Positions 34,392-44,595 are shown, counted from the first letter of the stretch. The stretch: DNA of 64,000 nt from Maridesulfovibrio ferrireducens (GCF_016342405.1 NZ_JAEINN010000003.1:248001-312000), one strand, 5' to 3'. The notes: generated by a model not told the origin, from the letters alone. A program made the numbers and translations.

Positions 34392-36338
34392 ATGAGTTTT
34401 AAGACCTATTTCGTGATATTTATCAGCATTTTATTTCTGATGGGCGCTACCTGCCCTAATCAGGCTTACAGCGCTCAAAATCAAAATCCCAATCTGAGCA
34501 CCAAATGGAAACTCTACAAACTGAGTACTGAAGACCAAGCCAAAACGGGACTGCAGACTAAAATTTTAGCCGCCCTTATTCTTGAAACCAAGAACGGCTG
34601 GTACACATATTCGCATAACCCCGGCAAAATGGGGCAGCCGACGAAACTAAAGGTGACACTTCTTCCGCGTAAAGCAGAACTTTCGCCTATTTACCTTGCC
34701 GGTAAACTTAAAGACGATCCCTTCAATAAAAGGAGCAAAATAGAAATTTATCCCTCCCCCACCCCAATACTTGTGCCTGTTACGTCAGAGTCAAAATCTT
34801 TCACTCTGCAAGCACGGCTTTCTCTTCTTATGTGTTCAAAGACAGCATGCCTGCCATTTAAAACGGATTTAAATTTCTTCGGCATAGGAGTTGTTCCAGA
34901 AAAGCTTCCTTCTGCCAACGGAGAACCATGGTGGCCTCTTTTTTTGAAAGCGACTCAGACCGCAAACAAGGGTAATATTTCTCTTAAAGACATATCTGCC
35001 GAACCAGAAACACTACTTAAACCAGCCCCTGTTGCGGACAAAATTTCAGAAACTACGAAACTGAAATCCGCTCCTGTGCAAAAGGATGCAGAGGCAGCTT
35101 TTTCGTTTGAATCTTTAAAACCGCAATCTTTTACACCCGGCCTCGAAGTGGCAGACCTGACCACAGCCATTCTTTTCGGGATTCTTGCCGGATTTCTGCT
35201 GAATTTTATGCCTTGCGTCCTTCCAGTGATCAGCTTGAAACTTTCAGCTCTGCTGGCCGGTTCACAGCATGTCGAGGAAAGAGAACGCAGAAGAAGTTTC
35301 AGAGAACACAACCTATATTTTGCTCTCGGGATAATGCTCTACTTCGGTGTGCTCAGTGGTATTTTAGGATTCACTGGACTGGCGTGGGGACAGATTTTTC
35401 AAAAACCATCTGTTGTCATAGTACTGACCGGAATCGTATTCGCCCTCAGTTTGAGCCTGTTCGGATTGTACAATCTCCCGATCGTAGACCTTAAGATAAA
35501 CACGGAAAATTCAGGACCACGCAGGCAGGCTTTATTTACAGGCATACTTGCAACTCTTCTGGCAACCCCATGCAGTGGACCGTTTCTAGGCGGAGTTCTC
35601 GGCTGGGCCATGATTCAACCGCATTATGTAATCGGCAGTGTCTTTATGAGTGTTGGAGCCGGGATGGCCCTTCCATATATTGCAATGTCGATATTTCCCG
35701 GCCTTGTAAAAAAATTCCCGAAACCGGGAGCATGGACAGTCTGGGTAGAGCGTGCGGCAGGATTCTTCCTCGCGGCAACGTGCATCTATTTAATAAGCAT
35801 TCTACCGGAAGACATGCTTATACCGACGCTGATTTTCTTATGGTTCACAGGAGTTGCAGCATGGATGTGGGGGCTGTCATCCGGCTGTGATACTAAAACG
35901 AGTATGATAGCTTTAAGGGCCGCAGCTCTTACCATATGTATTGCCGCCGGATTCTGGGCCGAAACTCCATCCGTGCCGACTGCTCACTGGATAAGCTTTA
36001 AACAGGCTGATTTCGCTTCACGAATCGGAAAAGAACCCATGTTTGTTGAGTTCACTGCGGACTGGTGCCCATCCTGCAAAATCCTTGAACAGACAGTACT
36101 GACCTCCAGCAACCTCAATCGCTGGCAGAAAAAATATAACCTGCGTTATATCAAAGTCGATCTGACCGCGCCGGATAAAACAGCGGACGACTTTCTGCGC
36201 GCTATGGGCAGCAGATCAATCCCGCTTGCGGCTATTTTCCGAAAAGGGAACAACAGCACTTCGCCAACAGTCATCCGTGATCTTTATACCACCGGACAAC
36301 TGGAAGAAGCACTAAGCCGGACACTCATCGGCGACTAA
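34392..36338 (+). CDS. DsbD-like thiol:disulfide interchange protein
   Basis: Protein of 648 residues. A signal peptide (to about residue 28) is followed by a periplasmic DsbD N-terminal domain (about 30-190) with the cysteine pair in MCSKTACLPF. A transmembrane electron-transfer domain (about 255-525) has Cys in NFMPCVLPVISL and ATPCSGPFLGG, and a C-terminal thioredoxin domain has EFTADWCPSCKILEQ. It moves electrons from cytoplasmic thioredoxin to periplasmic thiol proteins, for example for cytochrome c maturation. A monocistronic gene with AAGG upstream of the ATG. Confidence 0.9.
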   Translation: MSFKTYFVIFISILFLMGATCPNQAYSAQNQNPNLSTKWKLYKLSTEDQAKTGLQTKILAALILETKNGWYTYSHNPGKMGQPTKLKVTLLPRKAELSPIYLAGKLKDDPFNKRSKIEIYPSPTPILVPVTSESKSFTLQARLSLLMCSKTACLPFKTDLNFFGIGVVPEKLPSANGEPWWPLFLKATQTANKGNISLKDISAEPETLLKPAPVADKISETTKLKSAPVQKDAEAAFSFESLKPQSFTPGLEVADLTTAILFGILAGFLLNFMPCVLPVISLKLSALLAGSQHVEERERRRSFREHNLYFALGIMLYFGVLSGILGFTGLAWGQIFQKPSVVIVLTGIVFALSLSLFGLYNLPIVDLKINTENSGPRRQALFTGILATLLATPCSGPFLGGVLGWAMIQPHYVIGSVFMSVGAGMALPYIAMSIFPGLVKKFPKPGAWTVWVERAAGFFLAATCIYLISILPEDMLIPTLIFLWFTGVAAWMWGLSSGCDTKTSMIALRAAALTICIAAGFWAETPSVPTAHWISFKQADFASRIGKEPMFVEFTADWCPSCKILEQTVLTSSNLNRWQKKYNLRYIKVDLTAPDKTADDFLRAMGSRSIPLAAIFRKGNNSTSPTVIRDLYTTGQLEEALSRTLIGD

Positions 36339-36471
36339 GTAATAAGGCCTCGGTTCACGGACTGTTTTATTATTGCACTCTGCCCCTTTACGAGAGGGTC
36401 TGTGTCAGTTAAATACCTTGGCTGAACTAACACGCTTATTATTTCATAATGATAAATAATTAAGGATCAAC

Positions 36472-37662
36472 ATGCTAAACTTTCAATTCTTCATCCCGAC
36501 ACGACTCATTTTCGGCCCCGGCAAACTTGCTGAACTTGGCACTACTCCAAATCTTCCTAAAGGAGATAAAGCCCTTATAATTATAGGTGAATCCGGGGCG
36601 ATGATCACCAACGGCTATCTTGATAAAGTTCAAGCTGCCCTCGGCAAACAAAATGTTGCCACGATGGTTTTTGATAATATATCTCCCAATCCGAAATCTG
36701 ATCAAATTGATGAAGCGGCGAAACTTGCCCGTGAAAAAAATATAGATTTTATCGTCGCACTTGGTGGAGGTTCCACTATCGACGCAGCTAAAGCAATTGC
36801 CCTGCTGACCACAAATGTTGGTAAATGCTGGGATTTCATTCAGGCCGGTTCAGGCGGAGGCATTGTTGCTGAAAATCCTTCCGCGCCCCTGATTGCCATC
36901 CCGACCACAGCAGGAACAGGCACAGAAGCTGACCCGTGGGCAGTTATCAGCAAAAGCGGCGGTACTGAAAAAATCAGCCTCGGCTCAGATTCAACATTCC
37001 CGTACATGTCGATCATTGACCCCGAGTTAATGCTGTCCGTCCCTCCGCGCACGACTGCATACACCGGCATTGATGCGTTTTTCCACGCTGTTGAAACTTT
37101 TGTTTCAACCGAGCATCAGCCCATGAGTGATATGCTGGCACTTGAATCAGTACATCTCATCACCAACTATCTGCCTATGGCGATTGAGCAGGGCGACAAT
37201 ATTGAAGCCCGCACTGTAATGGCATGGGCCAGCACAGCAGCCGGAATGTGCGAAACACTTTCACGCTGCATATCTCACCATTCTTTGGAACATGCCTTAA
37301 GCGCAATGTACCCCGAACTCCCGCACGGTCTGGGACTTGCTAAACTTTCACTTCCATACTTTAAACGCCTTATCCCCGGCAGCCCTGACCGTTTTGAAGA
37401 TCTTGCGATGGCAATGGGCTACGACACTTCAAGCTTTGATGAAAATCAGCGCGCGTCAGTTTTTCTGGAAGGATTACGTGTCCTGCTCGATCGCACAGGG
37501 CTAGCTCAGGAATCACTGAAAAATTATGGTGCAAAAGAAGAAGATGTTCCACAACTTGTAGAAATAGCTATGGCCACAATGGGCAAACTTTTCGAATTCA
37601 CCCCGACAGAAATGGATCAGGATGACCTTGAATGTATTGTCTCGGAAGCTATTGCAGGCTAG
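36472..37662 (+). CDS. Iron-containing alcohol dehydrogenase (second of two)
   Basis: Protein of 396 residues of the Fe-ADH family but clearly different from the one at 26863. It has GGGSTIDAAKAIALL for nucleotide binding and ligand regions TGIDAFFHAVETF and SHHSLEHALSAMYPELPHG. The substrate is unknown; it could serve alcohol oxidation as electron donor or aldehyde reduction. AGGA precedes the ATG. It stands alone, with about 100 bases before the next gene. Confidence 0.9.
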   Translation: MLNFQFFIPTRLIFGPGKLAELGTTPNLPKGDKALIIIGESGAMITNGYLDKVQAALGKQNVATMVFDNISPNPKSDQIDEAAKLAREKNIDFIVALGGGSTIDAAKAIALLTTNVGKCWDFIQAGSGGGIVAENPSAPLIAIPTTAGTGTEADPWAVISKSGGTEKISLGSDSTFPYMSIIDPELMLSVPPRTTAYTGIDAFFHAVETFVSTEHQPMSDMLALESVHLITNYLPMAIEQGDNIEARTVMAWASTAAGMCETLSRCISHHSLEHALSAMYPELPHGLGLAKLSLPYFKRLIPGSPDRFEDLAMAMGYDTSSFDENQRASVFLEGLRVLLDRTGLAQESLKNYGAKEEDVPQLVEIAMATMGKLFEFTPTEMDQDDLECIVSEAIAG

Positions 37663-37761
37663 TCGAATCGATTCTGAACAAATAACCGAATCCCCTTGGC
37701 AAAAGGTGTTTATTTCGCATAGGCTTTGAGCAGTTTAACGTAACCGAAAATATAGTGCAGT

Positions 37762-38637
37762 ATGCCCGTCAAAAATAAAAAAATTATTCAGTGCCCTTTT
37801 TGCAACAGTAACCGTCTCTATCTCAGACGCGGATTAGTTTCTGACGCATTCATTTCACTACTGACACCAGTAAAATCATTTACCTGTGGTTCGTGCAGCC
37901 GAAGTTTCAGAAAATACAACAACTACTTTACCAGCAAACAGGCTCTTGTTCACATTCTGATAATACTTGCTCTCGTCGCTTTTACCCGCCCCAGCCTGAT
38001 TAATCCCGGAAACTGGTTGATGCAGGAACAAGTTACTCAGCCTGAAAAACCTATTCAGTTGAAACCACAAAGCGCTGAAACTTTGCCCGAAGATCAATTC
38101 ACAGACAACGGAATTGCAGCTACGGCAAATGCGACAGGGAAATTTAACGCAACTCTGGCCTACAAACCAAAAAAGTTAGATAACGCCACGGTTCTGGATG
38201 TATATAATGGTACATCAAACGACACTGTCGAGACAATGCAAGTAGATGTTGACACTTCTGAAGTAAGTTTCAATGCAACAGAACAGAATGCGACTGTACC
38301 CAAAATTACAGCCAAAACAGCCTTACAAGGCGGAAGACTTAATTCGATATACTTCAAAAATATCGGAGGGAAAACGCGGATCAACCTTGATATGGGTGGT
38401 TCTCCGCTCTCCTACACTTCCTTTTTCCTGCGTACTCCGGACAGACTGGTTGTCGATATTCACGGCAGCTGGGAATATTTCGGACCGACCACTTTGAAAC
38501 CTGAAAATCCGATTTTTTCCAAATTCAGAATCGGAATTTATGAGAATAAATTACGCATGGTAATGGACCTCAAAGGTGACACTCCGGCTCCGACAATTAT
38601 GAAGACTGACACGGGTCTAAATATTGATGTAAAATAG
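37762..38637 (+). CDS. Zinc-ribbon, membrane-anchored AMIN-domain protein
   Basis: Protein of 291 residues with three parts. Residues 1-55 carry two cysteine pairs (CPFCNS and CGSCSRSF) like a zinc ribbon. One membrane helix (VHILIILALVAFTRPSL, about 65-85) follows. A Thr/Asn-rich linker leads to an AMIN domain at about 190-291 (INLDMGGSPLSYTSFFLR, DRLVVDIHGSW, LRMVMDLKG). AMIN domains target periplasmic proteins to peptidoglycan or the outer membrane. A cytoplasmic ribbon joined to a periplasmic AMIN domain would be a one-pass link between compartments. Function unknown. Confidence 0.75.
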   Translation: MPVKNKKIIQCPFCNSNRLYLRRGLVSDAFISLLTPVKSFTCGSCSRSFRKYNNYFTSKQALVHILIILALVAFTRPSLINPGNWLMQEQVTQPEKPIQLKPQSAETLPEDQFTDNGIAATANATGKFNATLAYKPKKLDNATVLDVYNGTSNDTVETMQVDVDTSEVSFNATEQNATVPKITAKTALQGGRLNSIYFKNIGGKTRINLDMGGSPLSYTSFFLRTPDRLVVDIHGSWEYFGPTTLKPENPIFSKFRIGIYENKLRMVMDLKGDTPAPTIMKTDTGLNIDVK

Positions 38638-38669
38638 CAAATAAAGTTTTATAGATATTAATCAAAACA

Positions 38670-38710
38670 AATCCCCTGAAACGGACATTGAATGTCCGTT
38701 TCAGGGGATT
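38670..38710. terminator. Bidirectional terminator between AMIN and M24 genes
   Basis: A 20-base perfect inverted repeat (AATCCCCTGAAACGGACATT) with almost no spacer; the innermost pairs must open to form the loop. It lies between convergent genes. Confidence 0.8.
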
Positions 38711-38734
38711 ATTCTTTAGATGTAAAAACTTAAA

Positions 38735-39964
38735 TCAGCCGATATAAATCATATCAAAAACATCACCGGTGATGGATTTTGCTCCGTCTTTTGTGACTTC
38801 AAAAGTATTTTCCACGCCGACCATGCCCACTCCCGGAATACCTATTTTGGGTTCAAGAGCGAAGACCATCCCTTCTTCGATTGGATTATTAAAACCTTTT
38901 GCAATAGGCGGAAATCCATCCACAGTCAGGCCGATTCCATGCCCGATAAACGGAACTTTGCTTTCACCAAGCCCCATAAAACCTTCTGAATATCCACTCT
39001 TTTCAGCTTCGTTAACCAGCATTGCGTAGATATCGCTCGGAAGTGTACCGGGTTTTAAATTATCAGCCGCCAGATCCTGCATATCTTTACAGAAAGCTTG
39101 TGCATTCATAATACTGCAGGGCACTGATTCTTTTGCACCAGACCAGTAAACCTGTGTTTTATCAGTATGATATCCCTCAAGAACAAACCCAACATCCGCA
39201 GCAAGCAAGCTTTCTTTCTGCCATTTTTTACATGCGTTACCCATAAACGGAGATGCCGGATGCTCACCGCGCATTCCCAAAGGACCATTAAACGAACTCG
39301 GATATATACCGGAATCACCGGCAGAGACATGACCCAGAAAAATTTCTTCACCGAATGCCTGCATCCGCATGTTTCCTTGATGGCCTAATTCAAAAAAGAT
39401 ATTCCAGATAAAGTGCGAAATCTCACGTTCAGTCATTCCGGCCATTAATATCTCGGGCAGAATATCAACAAGCGCGAGGTTATGAAGTTCTCCGGCCTTG
39501 CGCATTCTTTTAAGTTCCCATTCCGACTTCACTGCACGGGAAAGAGCCAGTGCTTTATCACAAGGGACAAATTTAGTATCCGGCATACGGGCAGCAAGCA
39601 TTTCTCCAAGTTGCCAGGTAAGTCCGGCGGTTTCAGCGCCGATAATAGCCGATAAGGGCTGACATACATTTTTAGCCAGCGGAGCAAGATCTTTAAAAGA
39701 CTTGAATGAACATATATTTTTTATTGAGCTTTCAAGACGCGCCCTTTCAACAGACTTACGAACGAAAAGAACAGGCTCCCCTTCAACCGGCAGCCACAAC
39801 GCTCCGTTCACAAACGTTCCTGATAAATAAAAAACCTGCAATCTTGAAAAAGCCAGCAATCCCCCTGCTTCAGGAGCTGTTTCAGCTAAAAATCTTCTTA
39901 CCTTAGCCCAGCGCATTTCAAGTTCCTCTCTGGGAACGGCTATATTTTGTTCTATGTTGCTCAT
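38735..39964 (-). CDS. M24 family metallopeptidase (Xaa-Pro aminopeptidase-like)
   Basis: Protein of 409 residues. A creatinase-like N-terminal domain (about 1-160) precedes a pita-bread domain with the five metal ligands visible: Asp in LLAADVGFVLEGYHTDKTQ (two Asp), His in PFIGHGIGLTVDGFPP, and Glu in MVFALEPKIG and VGVENTFEVT. It probably removes N-terminal residues next to proline from peptides in the cytoplasm. AGGAG supports the ATG. Monocistronic and divergent from the CoA-binding gene. Confidence 0.9.
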   Translation of the reverse strand: MSNIEQNIAVPREELEMRWAKVRRFLAETAPEAGGLLAFSRLQVFYLSGTFVNGALWLPVEGEPVLFVRKSVERARLESSIKNICSFKSFKDLAPLAKNVCQPLSAIIGAETAGLTWQLGEMLAARMPDTKFVPCDKALALSRAVKSEWELKRMRKAGELHNLALVDILPEILMAGMTEREISHFIWNIFFELGHQGNMRMQAFGEEIFLGHVSAGDSGIYPSSFNGPLGMRGEHPASPFMGNACKKWQKESLLAADVGFVLEGYHTDKTQVYWSGAKESVPCSIMNAQAFCKDMQDLAADNLKPGTLPSDIYAMLVNEAEKSGYSEGFMGLGESKVPFIGHGIGLTVDGFPPIAKGFNNPIEEGMVFALEPKIGIPGVGMVGVENTFEVTKDGAKSITGDVFDMIYIG

Positions 39965-40153
39965 GTGTTAAAATCTCCTTGCTATTCTTAATTAAATTCC
40001 AAATTACTTTGAAAAATATATACTTTTTTAAACTGAATGAGTAATTTAAATAAAATATTAATCTTAATCAAAATACATAAAAAGAGCTCTTTGCAAGTCA
40101 TAGTGCTTTACTGTAGCATGCACGAGTTTGTGCACCACGAGGAGAAAAGTAAT

Positions 40154-40579
40154 ATGTTGTTGCTTGATGAAAAAAAGTTAGCCGCACTTCTGAATGAGGT
40201 CAAGGTCATAGCCGTAATCGGTGCTGTCGATAAACCGGGCAGACCCGTTGATATGGTGGGCCGCTATCTGATTGAAGCCGGATTTAAAGTTATTCCTGTT
40301 CATCCTAAAAGACAGGATGTATGGGGACTGAAAACCTATAAGTCCATTCTTGATATCCCTGAACATATTGACCTTGTAGATGTTTTCAGAGCACCGGGAT
40401 TTTGCCCGGACCATGCTGAAGAATGTTTAAAACTGAATACAATTCCAAAAGTTTTCTGGATGCAGCAAGGCATATACAGCCCTGAATCCCGGGAAATTCT
40501 AAGCGTAAAAAAAATTACTGTCATTGAAGACCGATGTATAATGGTTGACCATAAAAGACTCGTAGGCAAAAAATTATGA
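40154..40579 (+). CDS. CoA-binding (Rossmann) domain protein, YccU-like
   Basis: A 141-residue single-domain protein. It has the CoA_binding_2 pattern: VKVIAVIGAVDKPGRPVDMV at the N terminus, VIPVHPKRQDVWGLKTYKSI, then DLVDVFRAPGF and VFWMQQGIY near the end. Homologues bind CoA but their role is unknown. GAGGAG just upstream supports the ATG at 40154 over more distal in-frame starts. The stop overlaps the next gene's ATG, so this is the first gene of a three-gene operon. Confidence 0.88.
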   Translation: MLLLDEKKLAALLNEVKVIAVIGAVDKPGRPVDMVGRYLIEAGFKVIPVHPKRQDVWGLKTYKSILDIPEHIDLVDVFRAPGFCPDHAEECLKLNTIPKVFWMQQGIYSPESREILSVKKITVIEDRCIMVDHKRLVGKKL

Positions 40580-41013
40580 TTAAAGCTTTTGAATGTCAAA
40601 GATGCGGCCACTGCTGTCAAGGCGAAGGCGGCATCATAATGACCAAAAAAGATAGAAAAAGACTGGCTGAACATCTCGGCTTGCCAGAAGAAGAAATGAT
40701 TTTAAAATACAGCGAGACTGTAAACGGTAAAATCCGTCTCCAAAGCAGAGAAGACGGATACTGCGTATTTTTCAACGAAGGCTGCGGAGTTCACCCCGGC
40801 AGACCTGACGTTTGCAGAGCATGGCCATTTTTCAGAGGAAATCTCGTTGACAAACTGAGCTGGGAAATGGTTCAGGATTACTGTCCGGGTATTAACAACG
40901 AAGCCGGACATGAACAATTTGTAATTCAAGGCAAAGAATACATTCGCGCGGAAGGATTGCGTCAGCACGATCCTGAAGTGGGTCCCAACGCACTCATTAC
41001 CGAAGACGACTAG
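40576..41013 (+). CDS. YkgJ-type cysteine cluster protein
   Basis: Protein of 145 residues with the YkgJ/UPF0153 cysteine set: CQRCGHCCQGEG at residues 6-17, then DGYCVFF, GCGVHPGRPDVCRAWPFFRG and DYCPGIN. The cysteines probably bind zinc or an Fe-S cluster. It overlaps the CoA-binding gene by 4 bases (ATGA) and is followed 4 bases later by the DnaJ-like gene. The function of the family is unknown. Confidence 0.88.
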   Translation: MIKAFECQRCGHCCQGEGGIIMTKKDRKRLAEHLGLPEEEMILKYSETVNGKIRLQSREDGYCVFFNEGCGVHPGRPDVCRAWPFFRGNLVDKLSWEMVQDYCPGINNEAGHEQFVIQGKEYIRAEGLRQHDPEVGPNALITEDD

Positions 41014-41017
41014 TTAT

Positions 41018-41827
41018 ATGAATTTTCAGGACGCACGGCGAATATTAAAGATAGATTCAGATGCAAAAATTGCAGATGTGAAAAAGGCATTTCGTAAACT
41101 GGCCTTTACCATGCACCCTGACCTTAATCCCAGCCCTGATGCTGCCCGTAAATTCAGAGAAGTGAATGAAGCGTACGTTTTTCTTAGAAACGAAATGCGT
41201 AACGATTCTGAAAAACCGACCTCAGCCGGAAGAGCCTCGTATACCAAAAGAAAAGCAACATTCACTTCTCGAGCCGATCAGAAAACAGCATCTCAAGGTG
41301 CAAAAGCTTACCAGCAACAACAAAAAACCGCACGAACGGATGCCCAGAACAATAACCGTTCAGCTTCTGCCCAGCAAAGCAGATCTTTTTATCAAAAAGA
41401 GGAAGATGTCCTCAAAGATATTCTTAATGATCCGTTTGCAAAACAGGTATTCGAAGATATTTACCGCCAGATAAGCAAAGATAAACCTTATACGACTTCC
41501 GGCTCGGCTAAAGAGCGTAAAATAAACATGAACTGGGGTGATAAATCCGTATCAGTTGATGTTTCGCGTGGAATTTTCGGAGGAATTAAGTCGTGGGTGA
41601 GCGGACAGATGGACGATGAACAGACCGTCTTCTTTCCTGCTTCAACACTTATCCCCGGTCGAAACATTCGCATAACCATCCAGCAAGGTTTCAAAAAAAG
41701 TTCAAAAATTCTCGATATTACGCTACCGCGAGATTTTATCATCGGCAGACCGATACGTCTTAAAGGCCAAGGCAGAAAACTCGGCCCGCTGAAAGGTGAC
41801 CTTTATTTACGAATTCTTGCTAAATAG
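41018..41827 (+). CDS. DnaJ-domain protein (CbpA-like)
   Basis: Protein of 269 residues. Residues 1-65 form a J domain with the HPD motif in FTMHPDLNPS. A long Gln/Ser/Ala-rich linker (about 70-130) follows, then a C-terminal domain that resembles one DnaJ substrate-binding barrel (about 190-269: VFFPASTLIPGRNIRITIQQ and RPIRLKGQGRKLGPLKGDLY). No zinc-finger repeats are present, so it is a type II-like J protein that probably recruits DnaK. Third gene of the CoA-binding/YkgJ operon. Confidence 0.88.
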   Translation: MNFQDARRILKIDSDAKIADVKKAFRKLAFTMHPDLNPSPDAARKFREVNEAYVFLRNEMRNDSEKPTSAGRASYTKRKATFTSRADQKTASQGAKAYQQQQKTARTDAQNNNRSASAQQSRSFYQKEEDVLKDILNDPFAKQVFEDIYRQISKDKPYTTSGSAKERKINMNWGDKSVSVDVSRGIFGGIKSWVSGQMDDEQTVFFPASTLIPGRNIRITIQQGFKKSSKILDITLPRDFIIGRPIRLKGQGRKLGPLKGDLYLRILAK

Positions 41828-42005
41828 AATTTTAAAAATATATATTCTATTCATCTTTTTTCTTGTTTTCCTTCGCTTTTTTTACTAGCCCCTAAGATAA
41901 GGAAGAACCGTTTTATCCCTTTTAGGATGTTTTCACGCTCAGATATATTGACTGTGACTTTCAAGCGGACCAAAAGATACATAAAAAAATAAGGGAGTTC
42001 AACTC

Positions 42006-42644
42006 ATGCTGGCCATTCTTGACTACAAGGCTGGGAATCAAACCAGTGTTCAGCGCGCTCTGAACAAATTAGACATTCCAAACGTAATCACATCTGATCC
42101 GGACGTGCTATCCAAAGCAACCGGCATAATTTTTCCAGGCGTCGGAGCTGCGGGTCAGGCTATGGACGAGCTTATAGCCGGCGGTCTTGACGCACTATTA
42201 AAAGACTTAGTTTCGCAGAAAAAGCCTCTGCTCGGCATTTGCGTAGGTTGTCAGATTCTACTGGACTACAGCGAAGAAAATGACACCAAAGCTCTTTCAG
42301 TTATCCCCGGAGAATGCAGACTCTTCAATCCTTCATGGGTAGATTATGAAGGAGTTCCTATCCGCGTGCCTCATATGGGCTGGAACCAGATTGAGCTGAA
42401 ACAGGACTGTATTCTTTTTAAAGATATTGATCCTGAAGCATACTTTTATTTTGTCCACAGCTATTATCCAGCTCCCGAAGAAAAATTTATTATCGGCGAA
42501 ACAATTTATGGCCGCCCTTTCTGCTCCCTTCACGGACGCGAAGGACTCTGGGCCGTTCAATTCCATCCGGAAAAAAGCGGTAACCCCGGCCTGAAAATGC
42601 TTTCCAATTTCTACGAATACTGCAAGGAGGCTTCCGATGCTTAG
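42006..42644 (+). CDS. hisH: Imidazole glycerol phosphate synthase, glutamine amidotransferase subunit
   Basis: Protein of 212 residues, class I glutamine amidotransferase. The nucleophile Cys is in [11 protein letters not shown], and His and Glu are in [10 protein letters not shown]. It supplies ammonia to HisF in histidine synthesis. GGGAG supports the ATG. It overlaps hisF by 8 bases. No other his genes are in the window, so the pair is separated from the rest of the pathway here. Confidence 0.93.
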   Translation: MLAILDYKAGNQTSVQRALNKLDIPNVITSDPDVLSKATGIIFPGVGAAGQAMDELIAGGLDALLKDLVSQKKPLLGICVGCQILLDYSEENDTKALSVIPGECRLFNPSWVDYEGVPIRVPHMGWNQIELKQDCILFKDIDPEAYFYFVHSYYPAPEEKFIIGETIYGRPFCSLHGREGLWAVQFHPEKSGNPGLKMLSNFYEYCKEASDA

Positions 42645-43416
42645 CAAACGAGTCATACCCTGTCTGGACGTGCGCAACGGAATCCTTACTAAGGGTGTTA
42701 AATTTAAAGACAACGTTGATATCGGTGACCCCGTTGCAACAGCAAAGATGTATTACGAACAAGGTGCTGATGAAATCGTATTTTACGACATCACAGCTTC
42801 GTCTGAAGGACGCGGAATTTTTCTGGATGTTGTAGAACGTGTTGCTTCTGAAATATTCATTCCCTTCTCTGTCGGCGGAGGAATAAACTCTGTCGAAGAT
42901 ATGCGCGCAGTACTTATGGCTGGTGCAGAAAAAGTATCCGTGAACTCCGGCGCTGTTAAAAATCCCGACATTATCAGTCAGGGCGCGGCAGCTTTCGGAT
43001 CACAGTGCATTGTTTTAGGAATGGACGTTAAAAGAGTACCTAAATCTGAACAAATCCCTTCGGGTTTTGAAATAGTCATCAACGGCGGACGCAAGTTCAT
43101 GGGCATCGATGCTCTCGACTGGGCCAAAACCTGTGAAGCTCTCGGAGCCGGTGAAATCTGCCTCAACTCAATTGACGCAGACGGAACAAAAGACGGATAC
43201 GACCTTGAACTGACCAAACTGATAGCTGAAAGCGTAACCGTTCCTGTCATCGCATCAGGCGGAGCAGGACACCCTCAGCACATGGTTGATGCCGTTACTG
43301 AAGGCCGCGCAACCGCAGCTCTTATAGCTTCCATCGTTCATTACGGTGAGTATACTATTCCTCAGCTGAAAGAGCACATGGCTTCAAAAGGGGTTAAAAC
43401 CCGCTCCACTTGGTAG
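42637..43416 (+). CDS. hisF: Imidazole glycerol phosphate synthase, cyclase subunit
   Basis: Protein of 259 residues, (beta/alpha)8 barrel. The two catalytic aspartates are in [10 protein letters not shown] and [10 protein letters not shown]; phosphate-binding loops include FSVGGGINS and [10 protein letters not shown]. With HisH it converts PRFAR to imidazole glycerol phosphate and AICAR. AAGGAGG lies inside hisH just before the ATG. A strong hairpin follows the stop. Confidence 0.94.
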   Translation: MLSKRVIPCLDVRNGILTKGVKFKDNVDIGDPVATAKMYYEQGADEIVFYDITASSEGRGIFLDVVERVASEIFIPFSVGGGINSVEDMRAVLMAGAEKVSVNSGAVKNPDIISQGAAAFGSQCIVLGMDVKRVPKSEQIPSGFEIVINGGRKFMGIDALDWAKTCEALGAGEICLNSIDADGTKDGYDLELTKLIAESVTVPVIASGGAGHPQHMVDAVTEGRATAALIASIVHYGEYTIPQLKEHMASKGVKTRSTW

Positions 43417-43443
43417 CAGATTTATAGCTGATATTTGTTAATT

Positions 43444-43479
43444 AGAAAGGCCCTCAAAATTTATTTTGAGGGCCTTTCT
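43444..43479. terminator. Bidirectional terminator between hisF and glycosyltransferase
   Basis: A 16-base perfect inverted repeat AGAAAGGCCCTCAAAA / TTTTGAGGGCCTTTCT with a 4-base loop and a T run on the plus side. It abuts the stop codon of the convergent gene. Confidence 0.85.
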
Positions 43480-44595
43480 TTATTTTTGTAAAACCATTTC
43501 CTTTACCATTTTCAAATATGGTTCAATTCCGCATGAAATTTTTTCAGGCCATTCAAATGGAGTCTCATCACGCTCTTCTAATGCCGTCACAATCATCTCT
43601 TTAATCTTCATAAAATCTGACGGATCATCAAAAACTCTATCGGATGGCAGAAAATAACTGCTTCCATTATCGCGGGAACTTAATACAGGTAAGCCGCAAG
43701 CCAGAGCTTCAAGCACTGAATTTGAACACGCATCATAGTATGAAGGAAGAACAAAAATATCTGATCTTCCGTAAAAATCAGGCATATCTGTGACCTTACC
43801 TAAGAACCGGACACGCTTTGCTACACCGAGTTTTTCTGCCAGCGCCTGATATTTTGCAGGGTTACGGCCCCCCGCTACGTGCAGATAATAATTATCCGGT
43901 AATTCTGCCAAGACCTTAATCAGACTTGAAACACCTTTTAAGGCAAAATTCGTAGTGGCGGTTGATATTACGACATCATTATCAGTCAAATAAAATTCAG
44001 CGCGACTCTTAATTCTATCATCTTCGGTTGGTTTAAAGAAAAGAGATAAGTCCGGCTTGTTGTAAACCACGTCTATTTCGCGTTCACTCATGGCAGGATG
44101 CGATTCAATCATCCATTCCTTAACACGGTGTGAAACACAGACCATGCGGCAACCTGAACGAACCTGACGCTTCTCAATATATTTAATAAGTATATTTACG
44201 AGTGCGGTACGCCTGCGAAACATCTTAAATAAACGAGCGAATCCCGCAGGCCATGCCCGACGTGAAAGTTTCCAGAATGATTCAAGAGGACCGCCACCAA
44301 CGCGCAATATATCCTGATTGAGAGATTTGCCGAGACTTATACAAAGATCATAGTCTCCATCTTTACGCACCTTTTCGGCAGCAAGGATAAACCACAACAA
44401 CTTTCCGGCGCGGCACAAACCATATCGCCCTACACCAATAACAGTTACATCCTGCGGAGGTTTTTCCTCAGCCCGGGAACAGATAAAATCGACACTGTAC
44501 CCTTGCTCAGCCAACCCCTTACTGAGATTATATCCAAAGCGCTCTACTCCCCCGTATCGACTGAAACGCGGTAGCATTATTGCAATTTTAATCAT
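43480..44595 (-). CDS. GT4-family glycosyltransferase (GT-B fold)
   Basis: Protein of 371 residues. The N-terminal half has MLPRFSRYGGVERFGYNLSK, typical of GT4 acceptor-side loops. The C-terminal donor domain has LKGVSSLIKVLAEL, VRFLGKVTDMPDFYGRSD and the SNSVLEALACGLPVL block with the conserved Glu. No membrane segment. It probably transfers a sugar in lipopolysaccharide core or polysaccharide synthesis; donor and acceptor are unknown. Divergent from the PAP2 gene. Confidence 0.88.
   Translation of the reverse strand: MIKIAIMLPRFSRYGGVERFGYNLSKGLAEQGYSVDFICSRAEEKPPQDVTVIGVGRYGLCRAGKLLWFILAAEKVRKDGDYDLCISLGKSLNQDILRVGGGPLESFWKLSRRAWPAGFARLFKMFRRRTALVNILIKYIEKRQVRSGCRMVCVSHRVKEWMIESHPAMSEREIDVVYNKPDLSLFFKPTEDDRIKSRAEFYLTDNDVVISTATTNFALKGVSSLIKVLAELPDNYYLHVAGGRNPAKYQALAEKLGVAKRVRFLGKVTDMPDFYGRSDIFVLPSYYDACSNSVLEALACGLPVLSSRDNGSSYFLPSDRVFDDPSDFMKIKEMIVTALEERDETPFEWPEKISCGIEPYLKMVKEMVLQK

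Noticed and set aside
42006-43416. HisH/HisF paralogues for nonulosonic or O-antigen sugar synthesis
   Set aside because: Both carry the catalytic residues of the ordinary histidine enzymes and have no sugar-synthesis neighbours.
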